Shown piece by piece: positions 17,254-26,421 of a stretch of DNA of 64,000 nt. A program made the position numbers and the translations under genes. Position 1 is the stretch's first letter. Each line of letters opens with the position of its first letter. The notes beneath the pieces are model-generated. The model was given only the letters and a program-made list of their open reading frames with translations, made no database searches and was not told where the DNA came from. The DNA is from Chitinophagaceae bacterium (GTDB lineage Bacteria > Bacteroidota > Bacteroidia > Chitinophagales > Chitinophagaceae), in contig JADJYK010000003.1 of NCBI GenBank assembly GCA_016719815.1, forward strand, positions 62,001 through 126,000, given 5' to 3'.

Positions 17254-18960
17254 ATGGGCGGCTTTAATATATTAGGCAAAGTAGCAAAAGAAAATACTTA
17301 CGATGCTATAGTAATCGGGTCGGGCATTACTGGTGGTATTGCTGCCAAAGAACTGACACAGGCCGGGCTTAAAGTGCTGGTACTGGAACGGGGCCGCATG
17401 GTGGAGCATGTAACCGACTACCCCACTGCCCTTACCGACCCCTGGGACCTGCCCCTTCGCAACATGGTAAGTTTGGAAGAAGAAAAAGATTACGAGATAC
17501 AAAAGACGCTGTACCTGTTTGGGCAGGACAGCAAACATTTCCTGGTGAAGGACAGCGACCATCCCTATGTGCAGGATAAACCTTTTTCCTGGTATCGTGG
17601 TTACCAGATGGGTGGCCGTTCACTGCAATGGTCGAAACACTGCTACCGCTTAAGCGATCTTGACTTTGAAGCCAACCAGAAAGAAGGCATTGGCATTGAC
17701 TGGCCCATCCGCTACAAAGATATAGCGCCGTGGTACGATCATATCGAGTCCTATGTGGGCATCAGCGGTAACAAAGACGGTATTGCAAATCTCCCCGATG
17801 GAAAATTTCTGCCGCCCTTTGAGATGAACAGTTTTGAAAAACACATTCGTGAAAGGATGAAAAAGAAATTTGCCGACCGAGACCTGATTATTGGCCGTAT
17901 GGCTATACTAACAGAAGACCATAATGGCCGTTCCCGCTGCCACAGCCGCAACCTGTGCCATCGTGGCTGTGTGTATGGAGCGCCGTATTCCAGCAATTCT
18001 GCGGCACTGCCGGATGCATCGAGAACCGGCAACCTTACTATCCGCCCCTTTTCGATTGTTGAAAGCCTGTTGTATGATAATAAGACCAACAAACTGAAAG
18101 GTGTGCGGATTATTGATACAGAAACAAAAGAAAGTACTGCCTTTTTTGCGAAGCTTGTTTTCCTCAACGCCTCCACGATTGGCAGCACACAGATATTGCT
18201 GCAATCAAAAACAAATGAGTTTCCAAATGGTCTTGCCAACAGCAGCGGCGCATTAGGTCATTACCTGATGGACCACCATGCCATGATTGGCGCTATGGGT
18301 GGCTACAGCGGATTGAAAGACAGTTTCTATTATGGCCAGCGGCCTGCCAGTGTATATGTGCCCCGTTTCCGCAATGTAAAGAAAAACGACCAGCCTTACC
18401 TGCGGGGATTTGGTTTTGAAAACTATACCAGCCGCAGCGACTGGAGCCGGGGTTTTGGTGAAGCAGGTATTGGCGCTGAATGGAAAGAGAACCTGTGCAA
18501 GCCGGGTAACTGGTTTGCCTATTTTGAAGCCTATGGCGAAACATTGCCTGAATGCAATAACACTGTAAGCCTTAGTGCTGATAAAAAAGATAAGTGGGGA
18601 ATACCACAGCCTGTACTCTCCATGGAGTATGGAGAAAATGAAAAGAGAATGCGGAAGGATATGCAGGATACGGCGGTGGAAATGCTTGAAGCTGCAGAAA
18701 TGGATTGGGTGAACCCGTTTGATTATGGAATGACACCCGGAGCTGTGATACACGAAATGGGTACTGCCCGCATGGGCAATGATCCTAAGACTTCGGTGCT
18801 GAATAAATGGAACCAGTCGCATGATATAAAGAACCTGTTTGTAACGGATGGTTCCTGCATGGTATCATCGCCCTGTCAGAATCCTTCTCTTACTTATATG
18901 GCACTTACAGCAAGGGCCTGCGATTATGCGGTGAAGGAATTGAAGAAGGGGAATATCTGA
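17254..18960 (+). CDS. GMC-family FAD-dependent oxidoreductase (large subunit)
   Basis: This 568-residue flavoprotein oxidises a sugar or alcohol. The FAD dinucleotide-binding motif is VIGSGITGGIAAKEL near residue 22, followed by the ribose-binding VLERGR. GYQMGGRSLQWSKHCYR is a GMC signature-like segment. The C-terminal domain has EMGTARMGNDPKTSVLN, LFVTDGSCMVSSPCQNPSLTYMAL and the conserved His/Asn region. It has no signal peptide of its own and is probably carried out by the Tat signal of the preceding small subunit. No cytochrome c subunit follows. The electron acceptor is therefore unclear. A strong hairpin terminator ends the unit. Confidence 0.92.
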   Translation: MGGFNILGKVAKENTYDAIVIGSGITGGIAAKELTQAGLKVLVLERGRMVEHVTDYPTALTDPWDLPLRNMVSLEEEKDYEIQKTLYLFGQDSKHFLVKDSDHPYVQDKPFSWYRGYQMGGRSLQWSKHCYRLSDLDFEANQKEGIGIDWPIRYKDIAPWYDHIESYVGISGNKDGIANLPDGKFLPPFEMNSFEKHIRERMKKKFADRDLIIGRMAILTEDHNGRSRCHSRNLCHRGCVYGAPYSSNSAALPDASRTGNLTIRPFSIVESLLYDNKTNKLKGVRIIDTETKESTAFFAKLVFLNASTIGSTQILLQSKTNEFPNGLANSSGALGHYLMDHHAMIGAMGGYSGLKDSFYYGQRPASVYVPRFRNVKKNDQPYLRGFGFENYTSRSDWSRGFGEAGIGAEWKENLCKPGNWFAYFEAYGETLPECNNTVSLSADKKDKWGIPQPVLSMEYGENEKRMRKDMQDTAVEMLEAAEMDWVNPFDYGMTPGAVIHEMGTARMGNDPKTSVLNKWNQSHDIKNLFVTDGSCMVSSPCQNPSLTYMALTARACDYAVKELKKGNI

Positions 18961-19018
18961 TAGGGATTTTATTCAGTGATACATTTTCAAGACACTTCAT
19001 TTAACAAAAAAAGAAATT

Positions 19019-19055
19019 ACGGGATGTCCTGCATAAGAGAACATCCCGTTGGTTT
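19019..19055 (+). terminator. Terminator after the GMC operon
   Basis: ACGGGATGT pairs perfectly with ACATCCCGT, and TTGGTTTTT follows on the plus strand. It also sits directly at the 3' end of the convergent methyltransferase gene and could serve both. Confidence 0.75.
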
Positions 19056-19829
19056 TTACAGCTTCTTTCCTATATAAAATACATAGCCATAATATGCCTT
19101 GTATTTTTTATAAACTGCTTCTTCGTACCGCATCTCAGCTACCAGGTCTTCTGCTGCTTTGTTTCCGGCATGTTTTTCCAAGAATAGTTCCTGTGCTCTT
19201 ACTTGTGGTGTATAGAAATGTTCTGTCCAGCAATTTTCCGGCAGGGTAAATACTGCAACAGGCATATAACCGGCGTTTTGCATTTGCTTCATCTTATTGG
19301 GAATGGTATCAATACCGGGATAGGCATTCTTCCAGAACAGGTCTATTTCTTCCGGCCGTTCTTCTGTGAACCAACATGCTTCGGAAACGGCAATATATCC
19401 TCCTGTTTTCAGGAATCGCCTCCACTCCTGCAATCCCTTTTCAAAGCCAATATTATAGATTGCTCCTTCGCACCATATAAGATCGAGTTCTTCTTTAGCG
19501 TAAGGAAGATTGTCCATGGAGCCAACAATACCCTTTACTCTTTCCTGCACATTGAGTTTGCAGGCATTGCTGTTGAATAAATCAATAAAGACAGGAAAAA
19601 GATCAATGCCTGTAATTTGTGCTGGCGTATGCTGTGCCAGCACCATGGTTTGGCCGCCGGTGCCGCAACCAATATCTGCAATGCGGGATTCACTGGTGAG
19701 GTTTTCGATAAAACTTAATGCTCTTATGGTGACTTCGGGGCTGCCCGGCCCCTGGCGTTCCATGACTGAAAAATATTCGCAAATTATGGTGAAATCAAAA
19801 TCATGAATGGTTTTATTATCGTCTGACAT
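19056..19829 (-). CDS. Class I SAM-dependent methyltransferase
   Basis: The protein has 257 residues with a Rossmann-fold methyltransferase core. Motif I is [19 protein letters not shown], the acidic end of strand 2 is [10 protein letters not shown], and motif II/III is [14 protein letters not shown] and [15 protein letters not shown]. The N-terminal [21 protein letters not shown] and the C-terminal [17 protein letters not shown] resemble a Bacteroidetes/Firmicutes group of uncharacterised small-molecule methyltransferases. The substrate is unknown. Stands alone between two gaps. Confidence 0.85.
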   Translation of the reverse strand: MSDDNKTIHDFDFTIICEYFSVMERQGPGSPEVTIRALSFIENLTSESRIADIGCGTGGQTMVLAQHTPAQITGIDLFPVFIDLFNSNACKLNVQERVKGIVGSMDNLPYAKEELDLIWCEGAIYNIGFEKGLQEWRRFLKTGGYIAVSEACWFTEERPEEIDLFWKNAYPGIDTIPNKMKQMQNAGYMPVAVFTLPENCWTEHFYTPQVRAQELFLEKHAGNKAAEDLVAEMRYEEAVYKKYKAYYGYVFYIGKKL

Positions 19830-19978
19830 GATGATAAGTTTTAGTTGATTAACAAGACAGCATAGAAACTACACTTTGTCCTGTTTTGTAACAGAATTAA
19901 ATTAATGATAAATCCTGCAGAAAAGGCAGGAAGTAATATAAGGGATAACCTTGATACCAAAACGATGCTGCCACTTTT

Positions 19979-21240
19979 TTAAAGTGTCTTCAGTTTTTCT
20001 TCCACTGCCTTTTGCATTTCGGGAAGGTGCATGAATTTATATAGGTTTACTAATTGGCTGAGAGCCCCTTTGTAATTCTGCCTCTTGCTTTCTGTTGTGC
20101 TTCCGGCAAGGAGGGCAACAGCCGCCTCCAGGTGCTGAACCGAAATGTTAGCATTTATTGTAATCTTCTTTTGGATCTCATCTTTTTTCGCCTCATAATC
20201 GTTTGCTTCAGTATCTAAGACCATCTTCTCATTTTGAAGTTCCATTGCTTTGCCGGTATAATACATCCCCAGTAAATAATTGGCTTCGCCTGATTTGTTA
20301 TTTAACTCTAGCCCCTTTTAAGCACCTGCACCATCCGGAGTTCCTTCAGGGATTTGCTGGTACCTGCAATCTCTTTTTCCACGAACAGGTAGTCATATAA
20401 ATCGGCGCCATAGCTTAAGTAATCGGTAAATACAGCCGTTCCATTTTTTATTTTTTGCTCGTACCTGCCAAACAAACCCTCTTCATCTCCTGTCTGCCTG
20501 CTTATCTCCTGTTTTACTGATTGCAAATACTCATCGTTGGAATAAAAGGAAAGGCCCTTCTCACAAACAGTTTTGGCTTTAGTAATATTCTTTCTTGACT
20601 TTAACAGGTAGTTACTAAGCCAGCCATAAGCAATTTGCAAATCGGCACCGGAAGCAGAACGGTTGGCAAGCAACTGAAAATTAGCTGCAGCACCGGCGGT
20701 ATCCTCCCCTTTCATAGCACAGTAGCCGGCGTAGAAAGTAATCATCGTATCCAGATCACTGCTGATTAATTTTCGTTTATAAAAGAATGAAGAAACATCC
20801 TGTGCGGATGAGAAATCGTAATATGCAGGGATGAATTTTCCTTCGTTCATTAATTTACTGCCTCCTTCAATATAGCCATTGTAATATTCTTCAAAAGTTT
20901 TATTGTATGAAATAGTACCAAACTCCCTTAAATATGCTTCATCAAAGCCTGGCAGGTCAGCGGCCTTTTTAAGGGCAAGGTAGCTCTCCCATAAAGCTGT
21001 AAAATGCTTCGTCTTCAGCGTTGGGCTATTACCTATTGCTTTATAAACTTTATGCTTCCATATCCATACAGAAGGCTTGCCGCTTTCGGTTCCAGAAACC
21101 GCAGCATCAATAGCTGATTTTGCCTTTTCCAATTCGCCTTTGTCAAAATAACCGGCGGCAGTTTTTATGTCCTGCGCAGCGACACTGTTTAGCAGACCGG
21201 TAAATGCCAGGGCAAATAGCCAGGTTCTAATCCTGCTCAT
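19979..21240 (-). CDS. Exported helical-repeat (TPR-like) protein of unknown function, frameshifted
   Basis: The signal peptide MSRIRTWLFALAFTGLLNSVAAQ is followed by helix pairs typical of tetratricopeptide-like scaffolds (AAGYFDKGELEKAKSAIDAA, NITKAKTVCEKGLSFYSN). The frame breaks at the C-rich run near 20312-20315. Adding one base there continues the reading as LELNNKSGEANYLLGMYYTGKAMEL to the final EEKLKTL. The total is about 420 residues. An in-frame ATG eight codons earlier (21264) is possible, but the signal peptide fits better from 21240. The role is unknown; such proteins usually act as periplasmic scaffolds. Confidence 0.7.
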
Positions 21241-21399
21241 TCTTGTACTTTTTTGTAAAGTCATTATTCTGCTTTATTTGGAATGATAAAAATAAGTAAT
21301 GCCAGCTATTGCCTGCGTACCCACTGCAGGGTATTAACATTACTTATTAATAGTGATTACTTTGATGCTGGCCATTACCTGCACACAGCTTATCAGGAC

Positions 21400-21617
21400 T
21401 TATAGTTTCGTTTCAGTGCCATCCCTATTGACGATATAAACGGCAGTTACCTTTAAGGCAGGCCTTCTGCTTTGTCTTTAAACCTTGCGTTGACAGAACC
21501 CTGATTTTCTTTTATCCAATTGTCAACTCCATTCTCATTTGCAGGCTCTTGCGTTTTGGTAAACATTTCGCCATAAGGGGTAACAACTTTGTGCTTGTAG
21601 GTGAAAAATGTTGGCAT
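21400..21617 (-). pseudogene. Orphan 72-residue protein, copy 1 (frameshifted)
   Basis: This reads MPTFFTYKHKVVTPYGEMF and is about 90% identical to the intact copy at 24109-24327 over its first 52 residues. Near 21455 one base is missing relative to copy 2. Restoring it gives the same C-terminal end (AVYIVNxDGTExKL). The family is not one I recognise: small, basic, no membrane segment, no obvious motif. Roughly 150 bases upstream are also conserved between the two copies. The break could be a sequencing error, so copy 1 may be functional. Confidence 0.6.
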
Positions 21618-21771
21618 GATTGATTCTTTAATGGTTAATGAAGTTTCTGTATTGCTGGCCGCTTTTGCCATCAGCTAAAACAATCTGTACAACAAGATTT
21701 TTTTGCTGACCTTAATAAAATGTATAATTATTTTTGGACTGCACTAATAATAACCAAGTTTTGAGTAAACC
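21400..21771. repeat. Direct repeat A, copy 1 (orphan gene plus upstream region)
   Basis: About 372 bases align almost end to end, with a few small gaps, to 24109-24482 at roughly 85-90% identity by eye. The aligned part covers the 72-residue gene and its upstream region out to TTTTGAGTAAACC. Similarity ends abruptly there on one side and at the stop codon on the other. Confidence 0.8.
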
Positions 21772-21899
21772 ATGTTTGTACAATTTTGTTAGCTGTTAGT
21801 TTTTGCCAGCTAATGAACAACCCCGGGTAGGTTTTGCCAGCCTCAGATGCGAAGAAAGCCAGACATAACTTGGAAATAATATGGGTTCTGGCCAGGAAA

Positions 21900-21983
21900 A
21901 GGCCAATGTCGCCTGCCTGCACACCTCGCCGTAGGCGAGGCCACTCACGGTAGAAATGGCCGGGAACGAATAAGCGAGGGAGA
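21900..21983. repeat. Direct repeat B, copy 1 (non-coding, contains a palindrome)
   Basis: About 84 bases shared with 24828-24911, ending GAACGAATAAGCGAGGGAG in both. It contains the inverted repeat CCTCGCC..GGCGAGG. No coding frame is conserved. Confidence 0.7.
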
Positions 21984-22025
21984 CAGTGGCCGCAAAGAAT
22001 TATTCATTGCCGACTTCAGTACCGC

Positions 22026-23658
22026 TTATTCAGGAATGTTATATAAGAGTCCAATACCGAAACCCATCGCAGTCTTTTCGTAGGTGTCAATATAATGACC
22101 TTCTGAATAATTTCTGAATGAAACATTTTGTTTTTTAAAGAACGTATTGGAGAATCCGGCATCTAAAACGAACTGCTTGTCAATTTTATATTTTATTCCC
22201 CCACCTACTGTTAAGGCCGGGTTTACATAAAAGAAATCACTTTGGAAATTTTTCCCGACATTCATTTTTGTTTGTACGCCACCAACGCTTATTGATAAAT
22301 TATCTTTCAGGTTCAATTGAAGTCCCAACCCTATTTCATACCCGTTATTATTTATATCCCGGACAGGCACCAGCGGATTAGTTCTTCCATATACCACCCG
22401 ATAGCGTTCATTTGGTCCCCAATCAACATTTTTATCAAAATACATCGTATATGATAATTGCCCTTCCAGTTTAGTTGTCTTATAGCCCACACCAACACTT
22501 AAGATGGCAGGTTTATAAGTTTTGACCTTTTCACCATCCGTATATAAATCCAAATCATCACTTGTTGTTTTATTGATCAGCTCTATGGACGTTTTGAGTT
22601 CATATTTTATTCCAATGTTCAGGTTTTCAACGGGGATAATGCTGATTCCGATAATTGGAGTAAAACCAATCCCCGATTGCCTGACCTCAATTGCTTTATC
22701 ACTCATTGTAGTTGCTGCTGTAGCTGTACCGTTTGCCAAATTACCATAATCAGTTGCGGCAACCGAATAATGAGATTTAACCTGTGTCATATTCATAGCG
22801 GCTATTTGCGACGGGCTATATCCCAGCTGGGCCAGAGCTGCTTCATACTGAGCCCTTGTGGCTGAAGATATATACCCGGCATTTTGGCACTGCGCAATTG
22901 TAAAATTTCCCGCCCCAATATTAATTAATTGTTGTACACCCGTGGCTGAGCTATTATAGCTGGTTGAAGTGTTGGTAAACAGCGAAGACACTTGTGTCAG
23001 CCAGGTGGGAGCTACCTGCTCATTTCCACCTACAACAAGTTTCACATCTTTGATATATCCCTCATACCTGTTTGCCGCAGGCAGAATACGTACTCCGCCA
23101 TATATTGAAAATATATCACTGGCTTTATATGTTGCGCCTAACTGCAGCCCCCACAAAGTGGATTTTTGAGTGTAACTAATATTGGCATTATACCCGGTTA
23201 CATCGTATGGAGGGTTGTAGTTTTTCAGTACTGATAAATAGTCTACAGTCCTCGCAAATGGTATTTCAAAAGAGGGTAACCCGCTTTCATATTTTGACTT
23301 ATCATAACCAGCATTCCTGCCAAGGCCAATAGAAAATGCAACGTTCTTTTTTTTATAGACCATATAAGCAGCTGGAGGGGCCATTGCGCCTGGTTTTCCA
23401 ACATAGTCTTTAGTGTTTAATAATGGAAACTCAGAATGGATCTTATTCTTCTGAAAGTTGACTTGCCCGTAAACTGCAAAATGAAATCCCTCGGAAAGTC
23501 TGGTTAAGGCACCAGGGTTGTAGTAAACAGCGTCAATGTCAGTTGAAGCATTTCTTGATAACATTCGCAGATATTGTGCTGTGTGCAGATTGTGTAACAC
23601 CGGCATATGACCAGTGGAGCAATATTATTGCTATTGTGAAAGGAATAATCTTTTTCAT
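22026..23658 (-). CDS. OmpP1/FadL-type outer-membrane transporter, frameshifted after the signal peptide
   Basis: This is a long-chain-fatty-acid or hydrocarbon porin of the FadL family. The signal peptide MKKIIPFTIAIILLHWSYAG is in one frame; the mature protein (QYLRMLSRNASTDIDAVYYNPGALTRL) is in another. The break lies around 23590-23606. NPGALTRLSEGFHFAVYGQV is the FadL N-terminal hatch motif (NPA-like). The barrel follows with alternating strands and an extracellular Ser/Thr/Ala-rich insert around residues 215-300. The last strand ends GIGLLYNIPE. The gene sits between the two copies of the orphan gene and repeats. The substrate is unknown. Confidence 0.82.
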
Positions 23659-24108
23659 GATGATTTAATTTTTTTAAACGTATGGTTATCACCAAAAAAA
23701 ATGAAGAACTTTATAGACTATAAAAATGAACACCCGTTTATCTCTGGAAACGATGAACATTCTTCCCTTTTAAGTTACAACGAAAAAAGCGGTTTTCAAT
23801 CATTTTCTGGAAATTCTTACACTGCAAATGGCAGCCAGATGGGTTTAGTATACTTTTTGTCCTTGATTTTTCTTTGGAATACCGATGAAAGCCAAGGTCG
23901 AAGAATGGACGGGAGATTTCATAGAGGATTGGGAGGGCTCAGCTCTGTTCAGTAAGCCGTGATAGTACTGTCGGTCTTCTATGCATAGCTACCATACTTA
24001 AGACCGGATAGTGCAAAAAAAATGGTTTTGTGAGCACACAAACCAGGGCTTAAAACATGGACAGAAAAAATAAGCTGGATCAACTTCGGAAACTCAGTTG
24101 AGAAATAC
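23659..24108. other. Gene-poor interval
   Basis: A 450-base gap upstream of the FadL-type gene. A weak plus-strand frame (from 23701, and a separate 24-codon frame from 23885 reading MKAKVEEWTGDFIEDWEGS) shows no recognisable family. Either may be debris of a lost gene. No promoter, RNA or repeat could be supported here. Confidence 0.35.
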
Positions 24109-24327
24109 TTACAGTTTTACCTCCGTTCCATCACCATTGACAATATAAACGGCAATTACCTTTACGGGCAGGCTTTCTGCTTTGTCTTTAAACCTTGCGT
24201 TGACAGAACCCTGATTTTCTTTTATCCAATTGTCAACTCCATTCTCATTTGCAGGCTCTTGCGTTTTGATAAACATTTCGCCAAAAGGGGTAACAACTTT
24301 GTGCTTGTAGGTGAAAAATGTGGGCAT
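24109..24327 (-). CDS. Orphan 72-residue protein, copy 2 (intact)
   Basis: The intact member of the duplicated pair. It begins MPTFFTYKHKVVTPFGEMF, has a central ANENGVDNWIKENQGSVNA, and ends VKVIAVYIVNGDGTEVKL. It is predicted small, mixed alpha/beta, soluble and cytoplasmic, with no signal peptide, metal-binding or DNA-binding motif that I can see. The upstream ~155 bases are conserved with copy 1, so a promoter or leader is probably included in the duplicated unit. Differences between copies are few and mostly conservative (Y/F, T/I, G/S), which argues for a real protein under selection. Function unknown. Confidence 0.6.
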   Translation of the reverse strand: MPTFFTYKHKVVTPFGEMFIKTQEPANENGVDNWIKENQGSVNARFKDKAESLPVKVIAVYIVNGDGTEVKL

Positions 24328-24482
24328 AATTGTTTTTTAAATGGTTAATAAAGTTTCTGTAATGCTGGTCGCTTTTGCCATCAGTTAAAACAATCTGTAC
24401 AAACAAGATTGATATGCTGACCTAAACTAAATGTATAATTATTTTTGGACTGCACCAATAATGACAAAGTTTTGAGTAAACC
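24109..24482. repeat. Direct repeat A, copy 2
   Basis: Partner of the repeat at 21400-21771, 2.7 kb away and in the same orientation. It holds the intact orphan gene and about 155 bases of conserved upstream sequence. Confidence 0.8.
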
Positions 24483-24602
24483 GTGGGGGTTGATCCTGGT
24501 TGCGATGTTGGTTTTTGGCTGTTTATGAAAAATGGTGGGCTGGCTTTGCCAGACCCGGTTGCGTTATATGCCTGTGCCAGAAAAAACTATAATTTTATTA
24601 CC

Positions 24603-24827
24603 ATGAAACTGGTCGTTAATACAAAAAACATGAAGCAGGAAAAAATGATACAAGCTTTTCTTGCCGGCCATGCTATTGAATTTTCAATGGTACAGGAAAA
24701 ACCGCAGTTTATAAAACCTCTCCTTAAAAAGCAACTGACAAAAAAGGGAAAGCAAATACTTGACAACTTATCGCAGTCTGTTGATTCTGTAAAGAAATAC
24801 AGCAAGAGCAAAGTACCAGATAGGTAA
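24603..24827 (+). CDS. Small basic protein of unknown function, 74 residues
   Basis: The reading from the ATG is MKLVVNTKNMKQEKMIQAFL to SVDSVKKYSKSKVPDR. Lys-rich, with a predicted beta strand then helix-turn-helix-like amphipathic segments (KKQLTKKGKQILDNLSQSVDSV). The shape recalls small antitoxin-type proteins, but no toxin partner lies next to it and I cannot assign a family. The stop codon is followed immediately by direct repeat B copy 2. The frame is open farther upstream, but the ATG at 24603 gives the more protein-like sequence. Confidence 0.45.
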   Translation: MKLVVNTKNMKQEKMIQAFLAGHAIEFSMVQEKPQFIKPLLKKQLTKKGKQILDNLSQSVDSVKKYSKSKVPDR

Positions 24828-24911
24828 AGGCCAATTTTTCCTGCCTGCTCACTTCGCCTTAGGCAAGGTCACTCACGGGCAGACATGGCCGGAACGAATA
24901 AGCGAGGGAGG
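24828..24911. repeat. Direct repeat B, copy 2
   Basis: Partner of the repeat at 21900-21983. The inverted repeat is degraded here (CTTCGCC..AGGCAAGG), while the distal GAACGAATAAGCGAGGGAG is perfectly kept. Confidence 0.7.
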
Positions 24912-24956
24912 TGATGGGCAGGAAAAGGTAAAATTTACGGCTCTGGTGAGCCGGTA

Positions 24957-24992
24957 CCTGCCTGCGTAGGCAAGCTTCGTTTGAAACGAAGC
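24957..24992. repeat. Two adjacent palindromes
   Basis: CCTGCCTGCGTAGGCAAG, a member of the CCTGCC/GTAGGC family, runs straight into a perfect hairpin. GCTTCGTTT and AAACGAAGC pair around a single G at 24974-24992. AT-rich sequence follows, so it might act as a terminator for rightward transcription, but no T run is directly attached. Confidence 0.55.
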
Positions 24993-25123
24993 ACAACTAC
25001 CCTATTATTTTTATTTTCTTATTGGATTTGGAAGACTAAGGGTAACAGTGAAGAGTGATCCTAAACACTTTTTAATGATGACACAAACATTAGCTTAGGC
25101 TAGAAGAATTGTAATGTTGGATA

Positions 25124-25981
25124 TCAAAACTCCCTTACCGGTATAACACCAAAATATTCCGTTTTCTGATCCAAATCTATTGAGGAAATACCATTGATCA
25201 TAACAAAATAAGCTTTGTTTTGAAGCGCCTCACTTGAGCTCCAGTATGCGCTTCCTGAAATATCAAAAATTGAAACCGACGCTTTGATAGCGAGCAGTTC
25301 AACTCGGGATGGAAGAAACCAGTCTGTGTATCCGCCGGAAACAAAATCATCACAAATTCTTGCAGCTGTGCCTGCCCCTGTATTACCCGAGGCAAGAATA
25401 CGCAGCGTATTAGTTTTACCAGTGCCCATTGCCTCACTTGTACCCCCAACCAATATATTAGTATGTGGTAAAATTGCCCAGGGATAATGTGTATAATTAT
25501 AGGCTGCAAAATAAACCAATCCATGATCACCAGTACTGTCAATGTGAAATATCTTACCGCCTGCAAAGGACTGGCCGATTGTATAAATTGTGTTTTGTGT
25601 TCTTACCTGTGTTTCGGGACCGTACGCAGTACCAGCCTGGTTAGTAGCAAAGCTTCGAATATAGTACGTAGTGTTATAACGTAACCCTTTGATTGTATCT
25701 GTAAATGAATTCTGCATAGATGCAGAAACTAAAAAATTCGCTAACAATGTCGGAGCCGGAGTTGTTGACCAGCAAAACCCCCTCTGTGTAATAGTTCCAT
25801 TCCCGCTACTAGTCAGCGTACCAGACAAAACAGCATAAGTTTTCGTAACTGAACCTACGGTCGAAGAATTTAAAACAGGCACAGTTACTGTCCCGGAGTT
25901 ATTATCGTTATCGTCATTGTTCTTAGAACATGAAAACAGCGACAACACAATAATTAGTATGACAATACTTCTCGATGGCAT
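25124..25981 (-). CDS. Lipoprotein with a fibronectin-like domain and a DUF1566-type C-terminal domain
   Basis: MPSRSIVILIIVLSLFSCSKNN is a lipoprotein signal with the lipobox LFSC. An Asp/Asn-rich tether follows. Next is a module of about 90 residues (SVTKTYAVLSGTLTSSGNG, NTTYYIRSFATNQAGTAYG), the Bacteroidetes FN3-like repeat. The C-terminal domain contains GQSFAGGKIFHIDSTGDHGLV, GGYTDWFLPSRVEL and SGSAYWSSSEALQNKAYFV, the hallmark of DUF1566/Lcl-type domains found in surface-exposed lipoproteins. A surface location is likely; function unknown. The ATG at 25981 is chosen because the signal peptide starts there. Confidence 0.82.
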   Translation of the reverse strand: MPSRSIVILIIVLSLFSCSKNNDDNDNNSGTVTVPVLNSSTVGSVTKTYAVLSGTLTSSGNGTITQRGFCWSTTPAPTLLANFLVSASMQNSFTDTIKGLRYNTTYYIRSFATNQAGTAYGPETQVRTQNTIYTIGQSFAGGKIFHIDSTGDHGLVYFAAYNYTHYPWAILPHTNILVGGTSEAMGTGKTNTLRILASGNTGAGTAARICDDFVSGGYTDWFLPSRVELLAIKASVSIFDISGSAYWSSSEALQNKAYFVMINGISSIDLDQKTEYFGVIPVREF

Positions 25982-26421
25982 TATCTGATAAAGTATATTT
26001 TTAAAAATTCTATCATGTAAATGTATAAAAATTTCCAAACCTGTTTCCCTTTTTGATCAACATTTGTCAAGGGGGTTCTTAATTTTGCCTGCTGTGCCAT
26101 TCCTTACAAACACGGAAAGTCCCGCCGTTAGTTTCCATAAAGTTTACAGCAACTGCTGGTGGCGACTTTGTTCGTTTAGTTTGATGGAAGACTCGGACGG
26201 GAAGCGTTACGGAGATACCCGGAGGTAAAAGAATTAGTTTAACCACAATGCGATTGCCTGATAAAATTATAAAGATTAGCAAGTAAATAATCGGTTTCGT
26301 GAAGGACTGGTACATAAATGCAATTATGCATCAGCTTACCCTTTCACTGAGAAATCCTGACCGATTGTTTCAGATTTTTTTGTAGATTGACCCTGCATTT
26401 AACTAATGCTGCTGACTTAAG
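25982..26421. other. Intergenic region upstream of the heparinase-like gene
   Basis: The interval lies between divergent genes. A 78-codon minus-strand frame at 26079-26315 has no recognisable family and no signal, so I do not call it. No clear -7 box, hairpin or RNA gene was found. Confidence 0.35.

Noticed and set aside
21728..21922. 64-codon minus-strand frame
   Set aside because: It spans the end of repeat A, a non-coding gap and part of repeat B, and is not conserved in the second copy.
21400..24911. Integron-like cassette array with attC sites
   Set aside because: Repeat B lacks the GTTRRRY/RYYYAAC core sites and no integrase is present, so the cassette idea stays a hypothesis without the integron label.
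26079..26315. 78-codon minus-strand frame
   Set aside because: No family, no start context, low-complexity basic sequence; likely chance.
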